Source of the DNA: Chamaesiphon sp. 336R_metabinner_41
GTDB lineage: Bacteria > Cyanobacteriota > Cyanobacteriia > Cyanobacteriales > Chamaesiphonaceae
Direction of reading: 5' to 3'
DNA: 32,062 bases
NCBI GenBank assembly: GCA_025359915.1
Contig: JANYDE010000005.1
Span: 1 to 32,062 of the forward strand
Below the pieces are notes generated by a model that saw nothing but the letters and a program-made list of their open reading frames with translations, was not told the origin of the DNA and did no database searches. Shown in pieces: positions 16,002 to 25,064 of this stretch. Made by a program: the position numbers and the translations under genes. The stretch's first letter is position 1; each line of letters begins with the position of its first letter.

Positions 16002-17342
16002 CTACATCACTCCCTTAGATCTCGGTGCAACTCGTAGATTCTCGACGAGACAATCGATCGTGTAATCGATCTGTTCCTTGGTGTGATTAGTATTAATAAA
16101 GAACCGCAACCGAGATTTGTCGCGGGGGACGATCGGATATAACATGGGGAAGGTGCAGATCCGTCGATCGAATAGCTGGATGGACATCCAGAGAGCTAGT
16201 TCGGAGTCGCGCAGCATAATTGGCACAACACCGGAGTCTTTGCTGTTGTAGGTGTTGAGTCCAACTGATTTGGCTTTGGCGATGAAATAGGCGGCGTTGG
16301 CTTGAACTTGTCGCGCTCGTTCGGGTTCGGCTCTCATGATGCGGAGGGTTTCCAATCCGGCGGCAGTATTTGCCGGAGTTGGTGCCGCACCGTACAGGAG
16401 TACGCCAGGAGCGTAATTTTTCAACATAGCGATCAAAGGTTTGGAACCAGCAACATAGCCGCCGCAGGTACCGAAGGCTTTGCTCATGGAGCCGTAGAGG
16501 ATATCGATCTCTTTACCAGAAATATTAAAGTAGTCGGTGACTCCGAGTCCATTGGGGCCGATGATGCCCATCGAATGCGCTTCATCGACCATTAGCAGGG
16601 CGTTGTGGCGGTTCTTAATCTCGATGATGCGGGGGACATCGGGGATGTCTCCATCCATGCTGTACACGCCTTCTACCAGGATGAGGACGCGCTCGTATTT
16701 GTGGCGATGTTCGACGAGGAGTTTTTCGAGGGCTTCGTAGTCGTTGTGGGGAAAGCTGAAGCGGCGGGAACCTGCGATTTTGCAGCCGGAGAGGGCGGAA
16801 TTATGGATTAGTTCGTCATAGATAATCATGTCCTGAGGGCGACAGACATAACCGATGGCGAAGGCATTAGTACTGTAGCCGCCGACGGAAACTACTGCGT
16901 CTTCGGTGCCGAGTAAGTCGGCAATTTCGCGCTCAAATTCTTGGTGAACGCTGACTTCACCAGTAATCGATCGACCAGAACCAGTACTAGTACCACAATC
17001 ATCGATCGCGCGTTTGGCAGCAGCTTTGACGCGGGGGTCATTAGCCAAAGCTAAGTAGTTGTAACTGGAAAAATTGATGACTCTTCTACCATCGAGTTCG
17101 ACTGTCGCATCAGAGGCCCCCGCATGTTTGAGGAACTGGTTTTTGGTGTAGTTCTGCTTCTCATAAAACCACTCCATCGTGGTGAATTCTTTGTACTCTG
17201 GAAACAGTGCAAAGTCATAAAAAGCAGGCTGTACCGGAACTGGTACGTTTGGGACACTCCGATTTTCCGTGGGTGCGGCGGGTTCAATTGAACCCGCGTT
17301 CATTTTCTGTTTGAGTCGATCGAAACTCGATTGGTAGTTCAT
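16002..17342 (-). CDS. PLP-dependent alpha-oxoamine synthase (serine palmitoyltransferase/AONS/KBL family)
   Basis: A 446-residue fold-type I aminotransferase-class II enzyme. Family motifs: NFSSYNYLALANDP, the GTSTGSGRSITGE cofactor region, HNSALSG, the DEAHS motif (Asp253 binding the pyridine nitrogen) and the Schiff-base Lys288 in GSMSKAFGTCGG. These enzymes condense an amino acid (Ser, Gly, Ala or cysteate) with an acyl-CoA or acyl-ACP, losing CO2. The N-terminal extension of about 60 residues is longer than in KBL/AONS and resembles SPT-type or PKS-linked enzymes. There is no biotin (bio) or threonine (tdh) gene nearby; the neighbour upstream is a thioesterase-less PKS, so it probably takes the PKS acyl-ACP and releases a 2-amino-3-keto lipid. 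The amino-acid substrate cannot be assigned from sequence alone. Start ATG 17342; no clear Shine-Dalgarno. Confidence 0.92.
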   Translation of the reverse strand: MNYQSSFDRLKQKMNAGSIEPAAPTENRSVPNVPVPVQPAFYDFALFPEYKEFTTMEWFYEKQNYTKNQFLKHAGASDATVELDGRRVINFSSYNYLALANDPRVKAAAKRAIDDCGTSTGSGRSITGEVSVHQEFEREIADLLGTEDAVVSVGGYSTNAFAIGYVCRPQDMIIYDELIHNSALSGCKIAGSRRFSFPHNDYEALEKLLVEHRHKYERVLILVEGVYSMDGDIPDVPRIIEIKNRHNALLMVDEAHSMGIIGPNGLGVTDYFNISGKEIDILYGSMSKAFGTCGGYVAGSKPLIAMLKNYAPGVLLYGAAPTPANTAAGLETLRIMRAEPERARQVQANAAYFIAKAKSVGLNTYNSKDSGVVPIMLRDSELALWMSIQLFDRRICTFPMLYPIVPRDKSRLRFFINTNHTKEQIDYTIDCLVENLRVAPRSKGVM

Positions 17343-17384
17343 ATTTAGAGTGTTTGGGTGGTTTGGTTTTTGGTGTATGGGACT

Positions 17385-17450
17385 GTAGGGGCAGGTTTAT
17401 GCGATCGATTCAAACGTGCAATTAACCTCCTTCAAAACCTGCCCAACCCC
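17385..17450. repeat. MITE-like inverted-repeat element, copy 1
   Basis: GGGCAGGTTT (17389-17398) and AAACCTGCCC (17435-17444) are perfect 10-bp inverted arms with about 36 bases between, flanked by GTAGG and AACCCC. It lies in the gap between the oxoamine synthase and PKS genes. The size, terminal inverted repeats and lack of an ORF suggest a miniature element. Confidence 0.55.
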
Positions 17451-17541
17451 ACTAATAACGATCGATATTTCTTGATTTAATGAACCGAAAAATCTGATTG
17501 TTGCTGACACGATATGCGATTGAATGGTTGCTAGTAGGTGA

Positions 17542-17609
17542 GGGCGGGTTTTGTTCGATCGTTATCGTTACAACCAACATCAATGGCATAAACCCGCCCC
17601 TACAGATCC
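17542..17609. repeat. MITE-like inverted-repeat element, copy 2
   Basis: GGGCGGGTTT (17542-17551) and AAACCCGCCC (17590-17599) are perfect inverted arms, followed by CTACAGATCC. The copy at 31009-31075 has the same arms and the same CTACAGATCC end. Confidence 0.6.
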
Positions 17610-17618
17610 ACGGGGGAA

Positions 17619-17661
17619 AATCCCCTCCTCGGAGGGGTGCCGCAGGCGGGGTGGGTAGATC
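17619..17661. repeat. GC-rich dispersed repeat (CCCCTCCTCGGAGGGG type), copy B
   Basis: The AAATCCCCTCCTCGGAGGGG hairpin is followed by GGCGGGGTGGGTAGATCCCCGC. It abuts the PKS stop codon, so it may act as the PKS 3' hairpin. Together with the two inverted-repeat elements it fills the 323-base gap; no gene seen. Confidence 0.6.
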
Positions 17662-17665
17662 CCCG

Positions 17666-20600
17666 CTACCCCACCACAGTCAACGCAGGCGCAATCCCTC
17701 CCGCTGGCACCAACAGCGTCTTCAACGACTGTCGAGACAAGCTGCGAATCGTCACATCGCCCAACAACTCCATAATCGAGATACTCAAGCCCAACTTCGC
17801 ATCGAGCTGAAGCTGAAACTCAGTCGCCATCAGGGAATCAACCCCTAACTGACTGAGGGCGGCATCCAGCGGAATACTTGCCGGATCGGATTTGAGTACT
17901 TCGGCGATGATTTCGACGATTAGACTACCGAGTAGTTCTACTTGGTCGCTGGGATCGAGTTGGGAGAGTTCTTCGATTAGAACATCGCGCATCGAGTTGT
18001 CTTTACCTGCGCTGTCGGCAGCGATCAGGCTGGCGAAGCGCGGCGAGGTGGCTCCGCGTGTTTCAAATCGCGCCCAGTCTGCCCAACTGGAAATCACGGT
18101 GACTCCAAATTGAGTGACGTTGCGGGCGAGGCTGACTTTGAGTACGTCGAGGGCTTCACTGGTGTTGATGCCGCGTAGTCCGGTATAACGAAGGAACTGT
18201 TCGAGTTGTTCGTCTTGGGCAACTACGCCGACATCGGCGATCGCCCCCCAGTTCACACTGGTACCTGGCAGCCCTTGGGCGTGACGTAAATGGGCTAAAC
18301 CATTGAGGAAGCCATTTGCCGCGCTGTAGGCGGATTGACGGGCATTTCCGACTAGGTTGGCGATCGAGGAATACAAGACAAAATGGTCTAGTTCGATCGA
18401 TTGGGTCAATAGATGCAGGTTCCACGCGCCCAAAGCTTTGCTCCGCATCACTTTGTGGAAGGTGTCGAAGTCGATTTCACCAATTGGTTGGTCGATAATT
18501 TGGGCACCGGAATGAAATACACCTTTGATGGGTGGGAGTTTGCGCTCGATTTGGGCGAATAATTTGGTGAGTTGTGCGTAGTCGGCGGTATCGCAAGCGG
18601 CGAAGGTAACTACGGCACCTTTGGCGCGGAGGTTATGGATTAGTGCTTTGCGTTCGTCGTTATCGGCTCCGGTGCGTCCGGTGAGGACGAGATATTTCGC
18701 ACCATTATCGATTAACCATTCGGCCGTTTTTTGACCGAATCCACCGAAGCCGCCTGTAATTAGGTATGTGGCTTTGGGATCGAATGTCAGGCTGTCGGCT
18801 TGCACGACTGGGAGATCGCGCCCCTGGGTTTGGTAGTTGAGGACGATACTAGAGGTGATGGTTAGCCCCAGTTTTTGCCATGCCAGATCGACGATCGAGA
18901 TTTCGAGGTTGGGGAGGGGCGAAATTGTGCCGTTGATGATTTCGGCGATGACTCGTTGAAGAGCTTTTTGCAGGCGTTGAGGACGCTGTAACAAGAGGCT
19001 CATATCAGTTCGAGCGATCGATTGTCCATCCACAGTTAAGGGGCTAGCTACATTGTCGGTATCGATCGCACAGCCACCCATGCGGAGCATTCCCAAGTCG
19101 AAGGATTTCGTCCACTGTTGCATCGGCGCAACCATGACGGTGAAGCCTTTACCATTGGTTTGTTCGCCGATGGCGCGTTGGATAGATTCGGGACAGATGG
19201 GGAAAATCGGATACCGTTCGACGGTTTGGTAGTCTAATTGTTCGGTATCATCCCACAGCAGGGCGACGGATAAACCACGACGGCGGAGGGCATCGGCGAT
19301 GACTAAACCGAGTTCGTCGGCGTAGACTAAGGCGGTGTCATTGTTGGATAATTCCAGGGATTCGATCGATCTTTCGGCACGAGTTGCAGCCCCAATTGTA
19401 CTGACTAAATCGGCGGCGTTGGCATTCTCAGGAATCGGTACGAGCTGAAACTGGCTGCGATTTCCAGTCATCTGACTGGCGAGATCGGCGGGGGCGAAGC
19501 CACAGACTCTCATGCCTGGGCGTAAGTCGGTAATATTGCTACCAACAGCGAGGACTTGAGCGACGATTTCGATCGTCGGTTGTCCTAATACTTCGGAGGA
19601 TGTATCTAGCAGTAGGTTAGGTGGAACGATGGTAGATTCGATCCGCAGATGGATATCATCTACACCGAGTTGATTCGGCGTGAAGGCGATGATCCGAGCC
19701 ATCCCGACGCTTTCGACATCTGCTAATAAGGGACGAACGAGGATGGGGTGTGCATCATCGAGATCCATGTATTGAACTCGATCGTCAGTCAATATTTTAC
19801 TATCTACTAATTCGCTCACTAACCGGAAGTTGCCACGGAGGGCAACTTCATCATGAATATCATCGCAGAGGAGTTCTAAGGCGAGGCTCTCTACAGTGTC
19901 TTCGCTGACCTTGGCGGGTAGGTTGATGCTACTGAACCGCAAACCTTCCAATTCGTTGAATGCGACCCGTGTAAAGCCGTTGAGCGCGGACTGGCTGGGT
20001 TGGATATTTTTGTCCTGTTCGTTGACAGCGAAAGCACCTTGGGTAACTACATAGACGCGGGGTTGACGTTCGCTATGCTCTTTAATTAAGGCTTGGGAGA
20101 AAGCGATGAGGGTTTCGATCGCAGTTTCGCCCGTCGGATCGCTGGAATTAGCCGTAGCTGTCAAACCATGCAGGAAGACAATCCCATCGAGTTCGCCACA
20201 TTGAGTTAAGACGGCTTGTGCGTCTTCGACATTGCCAGGGCGGACGGTGATTTGTCCATCTTCAGCGGGAAATTCATCGCCGACACTGACAGGGAAAATT
20301 CCGATCGCACCATAGCTTTCGAGTCGTTGGATTACTTCCGGTGCAATTTTGCTATCTGCACCGACTACCAGCCAATAACCCAGGCGTTTAGCTTCATTCA
20401 GAGTTTCGCCATACGCCCACTCATAGCCGAGGATCTGCCGTTTGACTTTATCACCAAATCGATCGGTTCGCTCTTTTTTAGCGGCGGCGGTCGATCGCAT
20501 TCCCCGAATTGTCGCGACGATATTACCTTCATCGTCTACTAGGGTGAGGTTGCAGTCGATATTTTTATCGGTTCTGGCAACAATTTCACTCAAGCACCAG

Positions 20601-23600
20601 ATATTTGCGGGTACTTGTTTGGAGTAAACGCACATCTCGCTAAACCCAGTCGGTAGATAGGTTGTATCCGATCCATCGAGCATGGCGATCAGGGATTGGA
20701 AGCAAGCATCGAGAACGGTGGGATGGATGCAATACTGGGATAGATTACCTGTCAATTCCGGCTGCATTTTAATCCGCGAGAATACCCTTCCACCCGATCG
20801 ATCGACCCGCAATTGCCGTACAGTTTGGAAGGCTGGGCCATAATTGAGATTAACTTGTGCCAAGCTCTGATAGAAGGCGGGGACATCTTCGGTGATCGGG
20901 AATTGTTCGAGTAAGCAATGGATACTGAGCTTCGATGGTTTGAAGCTAGCCAGTCCGCTGATCTTACCTGTAATATGGACTTGCCCCAATCCCAATCGAC
21001 CATTTTCTAGTCCGCGAATTGTCGCCAGCCCAGTTAAAGGATCGTAGGATGTGACGCAATCTAAGCCACGATCTGCGGTAATAATCATCGGTGCCAAAAT
21101 CCGCAAGTTCCGAATTACTAGCGCGGTAGCATCCTCAAATTGCAGGGTAGCTAATTCTAATAAGGCTTCAATATATCCAGCGGCGGGTAAAATCGGTACG
21201 CCAGTGACGACGTGATCGCGGAGATATAAGACAGGCTCGTGATCGAAATCATTCCGCCACATCGGAGTCGCCGGAGCTTCTTGGATGCCCAATATCGGCA
21301 GATCGACTGGGGCGATTCGCTCTTGCATTCCTCGATCGTTTTCTAACCACAACTTGTCCCGTTGCCAAGCATAATTAGGCAATTGGATAAAGTTACCAGT
21401 ACCGTTATGTACCTGCCAATCGATATTACAACCACTGGTATAGATACTAGCGATCGATCGATGCACTGAGGACAGTTCAGGATTCTTGCGGCGTAAGGTA
21501 TAGGCGGTGCGACAGTCTTTGTCAGCAGCTTTAATACAGTCACGCAGGGAAGTAGCGAGAACTGGGTGAGGGCCAACTTCCAGGAATGTATTATAACCAT
21601 CAGCGAGAATTGCTGAAATTGCCGTCGCAAATTCTACCGATTGACGCATATTTAACGGCCAATAATCGGCACCATAAGATACACCTTCAATTAGTCCACC
21701 TGTCACCGTCGAGTATAACGGGATTTTTGGTTCCGAGGGCTGGACATGAGCCAGAGCCTCTGTCAATGGCTGCATAATCCGATCCATAATCGGACTGTGA
21801 TAAGGTACCTCGACTTCTAATTGACGATTGAAAATCCCTTCAGCAGTTAACGCCGCACCTAATTTTTGTAACTCACTCTCATCCCCAGCCAGCGTCACAG
21901 TCGTCGGACTATTTACCGCCGCAACGGAAACGAGATCCAAGCAATGTCCGATCCGCTCTAACGCTTTTTCCTTACTTAAACCCACCGCCATCATCGCCCC
22001 AGTGCCCGCACAAGTCGCCTGTAATCGGCTCCGATGGTAGCAAACGGTGAGGGTATCGCGCAGGTTCAATACCCCCGCTGCATAAGCCGATCCAAGTTCG
22101 CCGACGGAATGTCCAACTACTGCACCTGGTTCGACACCTGCGGCTCTTAATACCGCCAATAAGCCGATTTGAATAATTAAATTCGATGGTTGAGCAAATA
22201 CCGTGCGTCCAATTTTGGAATCTTCCTCGCTCTTGAGCATTTCCGCCAGAATCGAGAAACCAGCCACTTCGGTAAATACTGCATCCGCTTCATCCACCGC
22301 CGCCCGATAAATCGGCTCGTCGCGGTATAATTCCTGCCCCATCGCCCACCATTGGGGACCCATACCTGTAAAGACAAATACTGGTTTACGATGTCCTTGA
22401 TATGGCTCTACGCCTTGGATAATGTCGTCATTTTCCTCATTACGAGCGAGAGCTTCTAAAGCTGAAATTAATTGCGATCGATCGAACCCTTTGACTACCG
22501 CACTATGGGATAAATGAGCGCGCTTGAATGAAGCCGAATAGAGGACATCTTCGAGCTTCACACCCTCTTGCAACTTTTGAGCATATTTACCAGCCACCGC
22601 CGCTACAGCTTTAGGACTACGGGCAGACAGTGGTAAAAAGTAGGGGAACTTCCGCACTTCTGGCTCGTCAAGAATTCTAGACGCGATCTTAGGTTCAATT
22701 ATCGGCGCGGTTCTCAAAATCGCATGAGCATTAGTCCCCCCATAACCGAAGGAATTCACCGCCGCACAGAATTCTTCATCATCTCTACCCAGCTCGATTA
22801 AATCGTCCGCCAAGCGCACGTTCAATTCATCAAACGGAATATTCGGATTCGGCTCCTGTAAATTCGCCAAAGGTAAAGCCTGACGATACATCAACGTCAA
22901 TACCGCCTTAATAATCCCCGCCACCCCAGCAGCAGCTTCCAAGTGACCGATATTACTCTTGACTGAACCGATTACTACAGGGCTAGTATCCTTTCTAGCA
23001 GCACCATACACCGATCCAATTGCGCCAGCCTCAGTCGGATCGCCGATCGCTGTACCCGTACCATGACACTCAACATACCGTACTTCTTTGGGATCGATCG
23101 AGTATCGCTGACAAACTTCCCTAATTAACGCCTGTTGCGCCTCACCACTGGGCATCGAAATCCCTGGTGTATGTCCATCCTGATTACTCCCCGTACCAAG
23201 CACCGTCGCTAAAATCGGATCGCCATCAGCCAACGCTTGCGCCAACGGCTTGAGTAAAACCGCCCCAGCACCCTCTCCCCGTCCATAACCATCGGCGCGG
23301 GAGTCAAAGGATTTACACTCACCATCCTTCGCCAGGAAGTGCCCTTTACACATCCCCATCGGATATTCAGGACGCAGCATCACATTCGCGCCGCCGACTA
23401 CCGCCATCTCCGTGACACCGTTCCAGAGATCCTGACAAGCATAGTGAAATGCTACCAGAGAAGAAGAACAAGCCGTATCGATCGACATACTCGGCCCACG
23501 CAAGTCAAATGTGTGGGAAATTCGATTAGAGAGCATCGTCATCATCATTCCCGTCGCGGTATTTTGATTGATGATCGATCGATTCGGAGCCGCCATCTGA

Positions 23601-24046
23601 GTAATCATGTGATCGAGCATAAACCCGCCCACATATACCCCTACACTGCGCCCCGCAGCTCCAGGTAAACTGATGCCCGCATTCTCAAACGCTTCCCACA
23701 CAACCTCTAATAACAAACGCTGCTGTGGATCCATATTCTCCGCATCGCGGGGGGAAATCCCAAAGAACGCCGCATCAAAAGTACTGACATCCTGATTCAG
23801 AAATCCGCCTCGGTGCATATATGCCTTACCTTTGGCAATCGGATTGGCGGAATAATATCGATCGACAGTCCAACGATCTGCTGGTACAGTATCGATCGCA
23901 CTAAACTTAGTTTTCAATGCTTGTAATAGCTGGTCAATACTAGCTAAACCTTTCGGGAATCTACATCCCATCCCGACAATCGCTAATGGTGCATGTTGTG
24001 TTTGAGTGTGCATAGAATTATTAGTTGGAACGGAATCAACCTGCAT
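17666..24046 (-). CDS. Type I polyketide synthase, KS-AT-DH-pseudoKR-(degenerate ER)-KR-ACP, no thioesterase
   Basis: A 2126-residue single-module, FAS-like synthase. KS about 15-455 with DTACSSS (Cys193), ECHGTGT and NIGHLEAA histidines; AT about 555-880 with GHSVGE (Ser647); DH about 918-1190 with HVVTGVPILP (His945) and HPTVLDACFQ (Asp1113); structural pseudo-KR about 1200-1420; ER-like region about 1425-1720; KR from about 1755 with TGGFGGFG and YSAAN (Tyr1907); ACP about 2035-2110 with LGVDSL (Ser2071, phosphopantetheine site). The ER nucleotide loop expected as a Gly-rich GGVG reads ALVYADELGLVIADAL, so the ER is probably dead. No TE, reductase or condensation domain ends the protein. 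It would build a chain from malonyl units, probably iteratively. AT specificity was not assigned. The start at 24046 has AAGG seven bases upstream; ATG 24013 is an alternative. It heads a run with oxoamine synthase, enoyl reductase, MBL and three FAD enzymes. Confidence 0.94.
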   Translation of the reverse strand: MQVDSVPTNNSMHTQTQHAPLAIVGMGCRFPKGLASIDQLLQALKTKFSAIDTVPADRWTVDRYYSANPIAKGKAYMHRGGFLNQDVSTFDAAFFGISPRDAENMDPQQRLLLEVVWEAFENAGISLPGAAGRSVGVYVGGFMLDHMITQMAAPNRSIINQNTATGMMMTMLSNRISHTFDLRGPSMSIDTACSSSLVAFHYACQDLWNGVTEMAVVGGANVMLRPEYPMGMCKGHFLAKDGECKSFDSRADGYGRGEGAGAVLLKPLAQALADGDPILATVLGTGSNQDGHTPGISMPSGEAQQALIREVCQRYSIDPKEVRYVECHGTGTAIGDPTEAGAIGSVYGAARKDTSPVVIGSVKSNIGHLEAAAGVAGIIKAVLTLMYRQALPLANLQEPNPNIPFDELNVRLADDLIELGRDDEEFCAAVNSFGYGGTNAHAILRTAPIIEPKIASRILDEPEVRKFPYFLPLSARSPKAVAAVAGKYAQKLQEGVKLEDVLYSASFKRAHLSHSAVVKGFDRSQLISALEALARNEENDDIIQGVEPYQGHRKPVFVFTGMGPQWWAMGQELYRDEPIYRAAVDEADAVFTEVAGFSILAEMLKSEEDSKIGRTVFAQPSNLIIQIGLLAVLRAAGVEPGAVVGHSVGELGSAYAAGVLNLRDTLTVCYHRSRLQATCAGTGAMMAVGLSKEKALERIGHCLDLVSVAAVNSPTTVTLAGDESELQKLGAALTAEGIFNRQLEVEVPYHSPIMDRIMQPLTEALAHVQPSEPKIPLYSTVTGGLIEGVSYGADYWPLNMRQSVEFATAISAILADGYNTFLEVGPHPVLATSLRDCIKAADKDCRTAYTLRRKNPELSSVHRSIASIYTSGCNIDWQVHNGTGNFIQLPNYAWQRDKLWLENDRGMQERIAPVDLPILGIQEAPATPMWRNDFDHEPVLYLRDHVVTGVPILPAAGYIEALLELATLQFEDATALVIRNLRILAPMIITADRGLDCVTSYDPLTGLATIRGLENGRLGLGQVHITGKISGLASFKPSKLSIHCLLEQFPITEDVPAFYQSLAQVNLNYGPAFQTVRQLRVDRSGGRVFSRIKMQPELTGNLSQYCIHPTVLDACFQSLIAMLDGSDTTYLPTGFSEMCVYSKQVPANIWCLSEIVARTDKNIDCNLTLVDDEGNIVATIRGMRSTAAAKKERTDRFGDKVKRQILGYEWAYGETLNEAKRLGYWLVVGADSKIAPEVIQRLESYGAIGIFPVSVGDEFPAEDGQITVRPGNVEDAQAVLTQCGELDGIVFLHGLTATANSSDPTGETAIETLIAFSQALIKEHSERQPRVYVVTQGAFAVNEQDKNIQPSQSALNGFTRVAFNELEGLRFSSINLPAKVSEDTVESLALELLCDDIHDEVALRGNFRLVSELVDSKILTDDRVQYMDLDDAHPILVRPLLADVESVGMARIIAFTPNQLGVDDIHLRIESTIVPPNLLLDTSSEVLGQPTIEIVAQVLAVGSNITDLRPGMRVCGFAPADLASQMTGNRSQFQLVPIPENANAADLVSTIGAATRAERSIESLELSNNDTALVYADELGLVIADALRRRGLSVALLWDDTEQLDYQTVERYPIFPICPESIQRAIGEQTNGKGFTVMVAPMQQWTKSFDLGMLRMGGCAIDTDNVASPLTVDGQSIARTDMSLLLQRPQRLQKALQRVIAEIINGTISPLPNLEISIVDLAWQKLGLTITSSIVLNYQTQGRDLPVVQADSLTFDPKATYLITGGFGGFGQKTAEWLIDNGAKYLVLTGRTGADNDERKALIHNLRAKGAVVTFAACDTADYAQLTKLFAQIERKLPPIKGVFHSGAQIIDQPIGEIDFDTFHKVMRSKALGAWNLHLLTQSIELDHFVLYSSIANLVGNARQSAYSAANGFLNGLAHLRHAQGLPGTSVNWGAIADVGVVAQDEQLEQFLRYTGLRGINTSEALDVLKVSLARNVTQFGVTVISSWADWARFETRGATSPRFASLIAADSAGKDNSMRDVLIEELSQLDPSDQVELLGSLIVEIIAEVLKSDPASIPLDAALSQLGVDSLMATEFQLQLDAKLGLSISIMELLGDVTIRSLSRQSLKTLLVPAGGIAPALTVVG

Positions 24047-24062
24047 CAGAATACCTTGAATT

Positions 24063-24090
24063 AGTTAAAAGTTAAAAGTTGAAAGTTGTT
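24063..24090. repeat. Heptamer tandem repeat (AGTTAAA)n
   Basis: Four seven-base units (AGTTAAA, AGTTAAA, AGTTGAA, AGTTGTT) lie just upstream of the PKS start. Fourth STRR of the window. Confidence 0.55.
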
Positions 24091-24093
24091 AGT

Positions 24094-24109
24094 GGTAGTG
24101 CCCACTACC
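24094..24109. promoter_or_regulatory. 16-bp palindrome close to the PKS start
   Basis: GGTAGTG (24094-24100) and CACTACC (24103-24109) are perfect arms separated by two bases, 48 bases upstream of the PKS ATG. It could be an operator in the 5' leader or a stem-loop in the mRNA; it could also be a dispersed palindrome. Confidence 0.35.
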
Positions 24110-24455
24110 TAAGTCTTAAGCAATTTATATTTAATAAATATTCGATCTTGAATATTTGGCATTAGATAGATTAGACGTTAAATAATAAGATTTTAAAGTG
24201 CCTCAATCTTGGTGTTTTACTAATCCCTAAATATATAGTACATTTTTAATTGATGTTTGTCTAAAAATTTCAAACAATATATTAGACTGTCAGGCTCTTG
24301 ACTTCTCAATACTTGCAATATATCCTGATTTTTCAATACTAGTCAATCGTTTTTGTGCGCGATAAAATGTGTTTTTGCTAAATTTAGTTGTCTTTTTGCC
24401 GAAATGCCACTACTAGCAATCGAAGTTCTGATTCAGCGAATATACGTCTGTTTTT

Positions 24456-24461
24456 AATATA
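24456..24461 (-). promoter_or_regulatory. Possible -10 element of the PKS promoter
   Basis: Read on the minus strand the bases are TATATT, about 410 bases ahead of the PKS ATG. If used, transcription would start near 24449 and the CRP-type site would be centred about 38 bases upstream, close to the class II position of -41.5. The remaining AT-rich leader (about 24110-24450) holds no ORF that I can support. Confidence 0.3.
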
Positions 24462-24479
24462 ATCCAAACACCATTAAAG

Positions 24480-24495
24480 TGTGATTAAAATCACA
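24480..24495. promoter_or_regulatory. CRP-family binding site (TGTGA-N6-TCACA)
   Basis: TGTGATTAAAATCACA is an exact match to the CRP/SYCRP1 consensus TGTGA-N6-TCACA. It lies 23 bases past the DUF2141 stop codon and about 434 bases upstream of the PKS start, in the only long gap of this part of the run. That placement suggests cAMP-receptor-type control of PKS transcription; chance occurrence cannot be excluded. Confidence 0.5.
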
Positions 24496-24517
24496 AAAAA
24501 ATTGAATTTAGATCGCA

Positions 24518-24985
24518 TTAAAAATATTGCATTTTAATTAAGATGTCGGTTTTAGCACCTGACAGAAAAAATTGAGATTCTGAAAAGCTTGGAGCAGCAG
24601 TTACAACCACCGTATTATTTGAGAATCCAATGCCCTCAGTCGGGATACCCAGAAAATTACTATTGAGCCTAGTATCGCCATTTGTATCGTGTACTGCCGA
24701 AATTGCATAATTACCATAAGGCAAGTTACTAAAGGTAAACTTAGCAGCTCCTTTAACAATTGGCGTACATTTAGCAGCTTTTAATGCCGAACCTTTTCCA
24801 CCATCTGGAAATCCTGTTTGCCCATTAAATAAATTGATACATATCTGCCCTTTTGAACTATTAATATTACTAAATTTAACTTCAAGACTGCCACTATAAG
24901 CTGCTGAGACAGGTTTTGTCTGCACAGCTAGAGCCGTCACTGTGAGCAGCCCAAAGGCACAGATAACTTTTTTGAAATCGATCAT
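24518..24985 (-). CDS. Small exported DUF2141 protein
   Basis: A 155-residue protein with an N-terminal signal peptide (basic IDFKK, hydrophobic VICAFGLLTVTALAV, likely cleavage after PVSAA). The mature part shows the DUF2141 pattern: GQICINLFNGQTGFP, YAISAVHDTNGDTRLNSNFLGIPTEGIGFSNN, then PSFSESQFFLSG and a beta-rich end. The function of the family is unknown; it is predicted to be periplasmic or outer-membrane associated. The HDTNGD segment could bind calcium (inference). It lies 79 bases after devA and before the PKS, on the same strand, which suggests it helps handle or deliver the exported product in the periplasm. No clear Shine-Dalgarno at the ATG. Confidence 0.82.
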   Translation of the reverse strand: MIDFKKVICAFGLLTVTALAVQTKPVSAAYSGSLEVKFSNINSSKGQICINLFNGQTGFPDGGKGSALKAAKCTPIVKGAAKFTFSNLPYGNYAISAVHDTNGDTRLNSNFLGIPTEGIGFSNNTVVVTAAPSFSESQFFLSGAKTDILIKMQYF

Positions 24986-25064
24986 GATTTAATTAGTGTT
25001 TGGATGTTTAGTTGGATTAAGTAAAGCACTCTAATTATTCGTGTGAGATAGATAACAGCTAAAA

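Noticed and set aside
16002-17342. BioF (biotin) or glycine C-acetyltransferase
   Set aside because: Same superfamily, but no biotin or threonine catabolism genes are nearby and the N-terminus is longer; not excluded without phylogeny.
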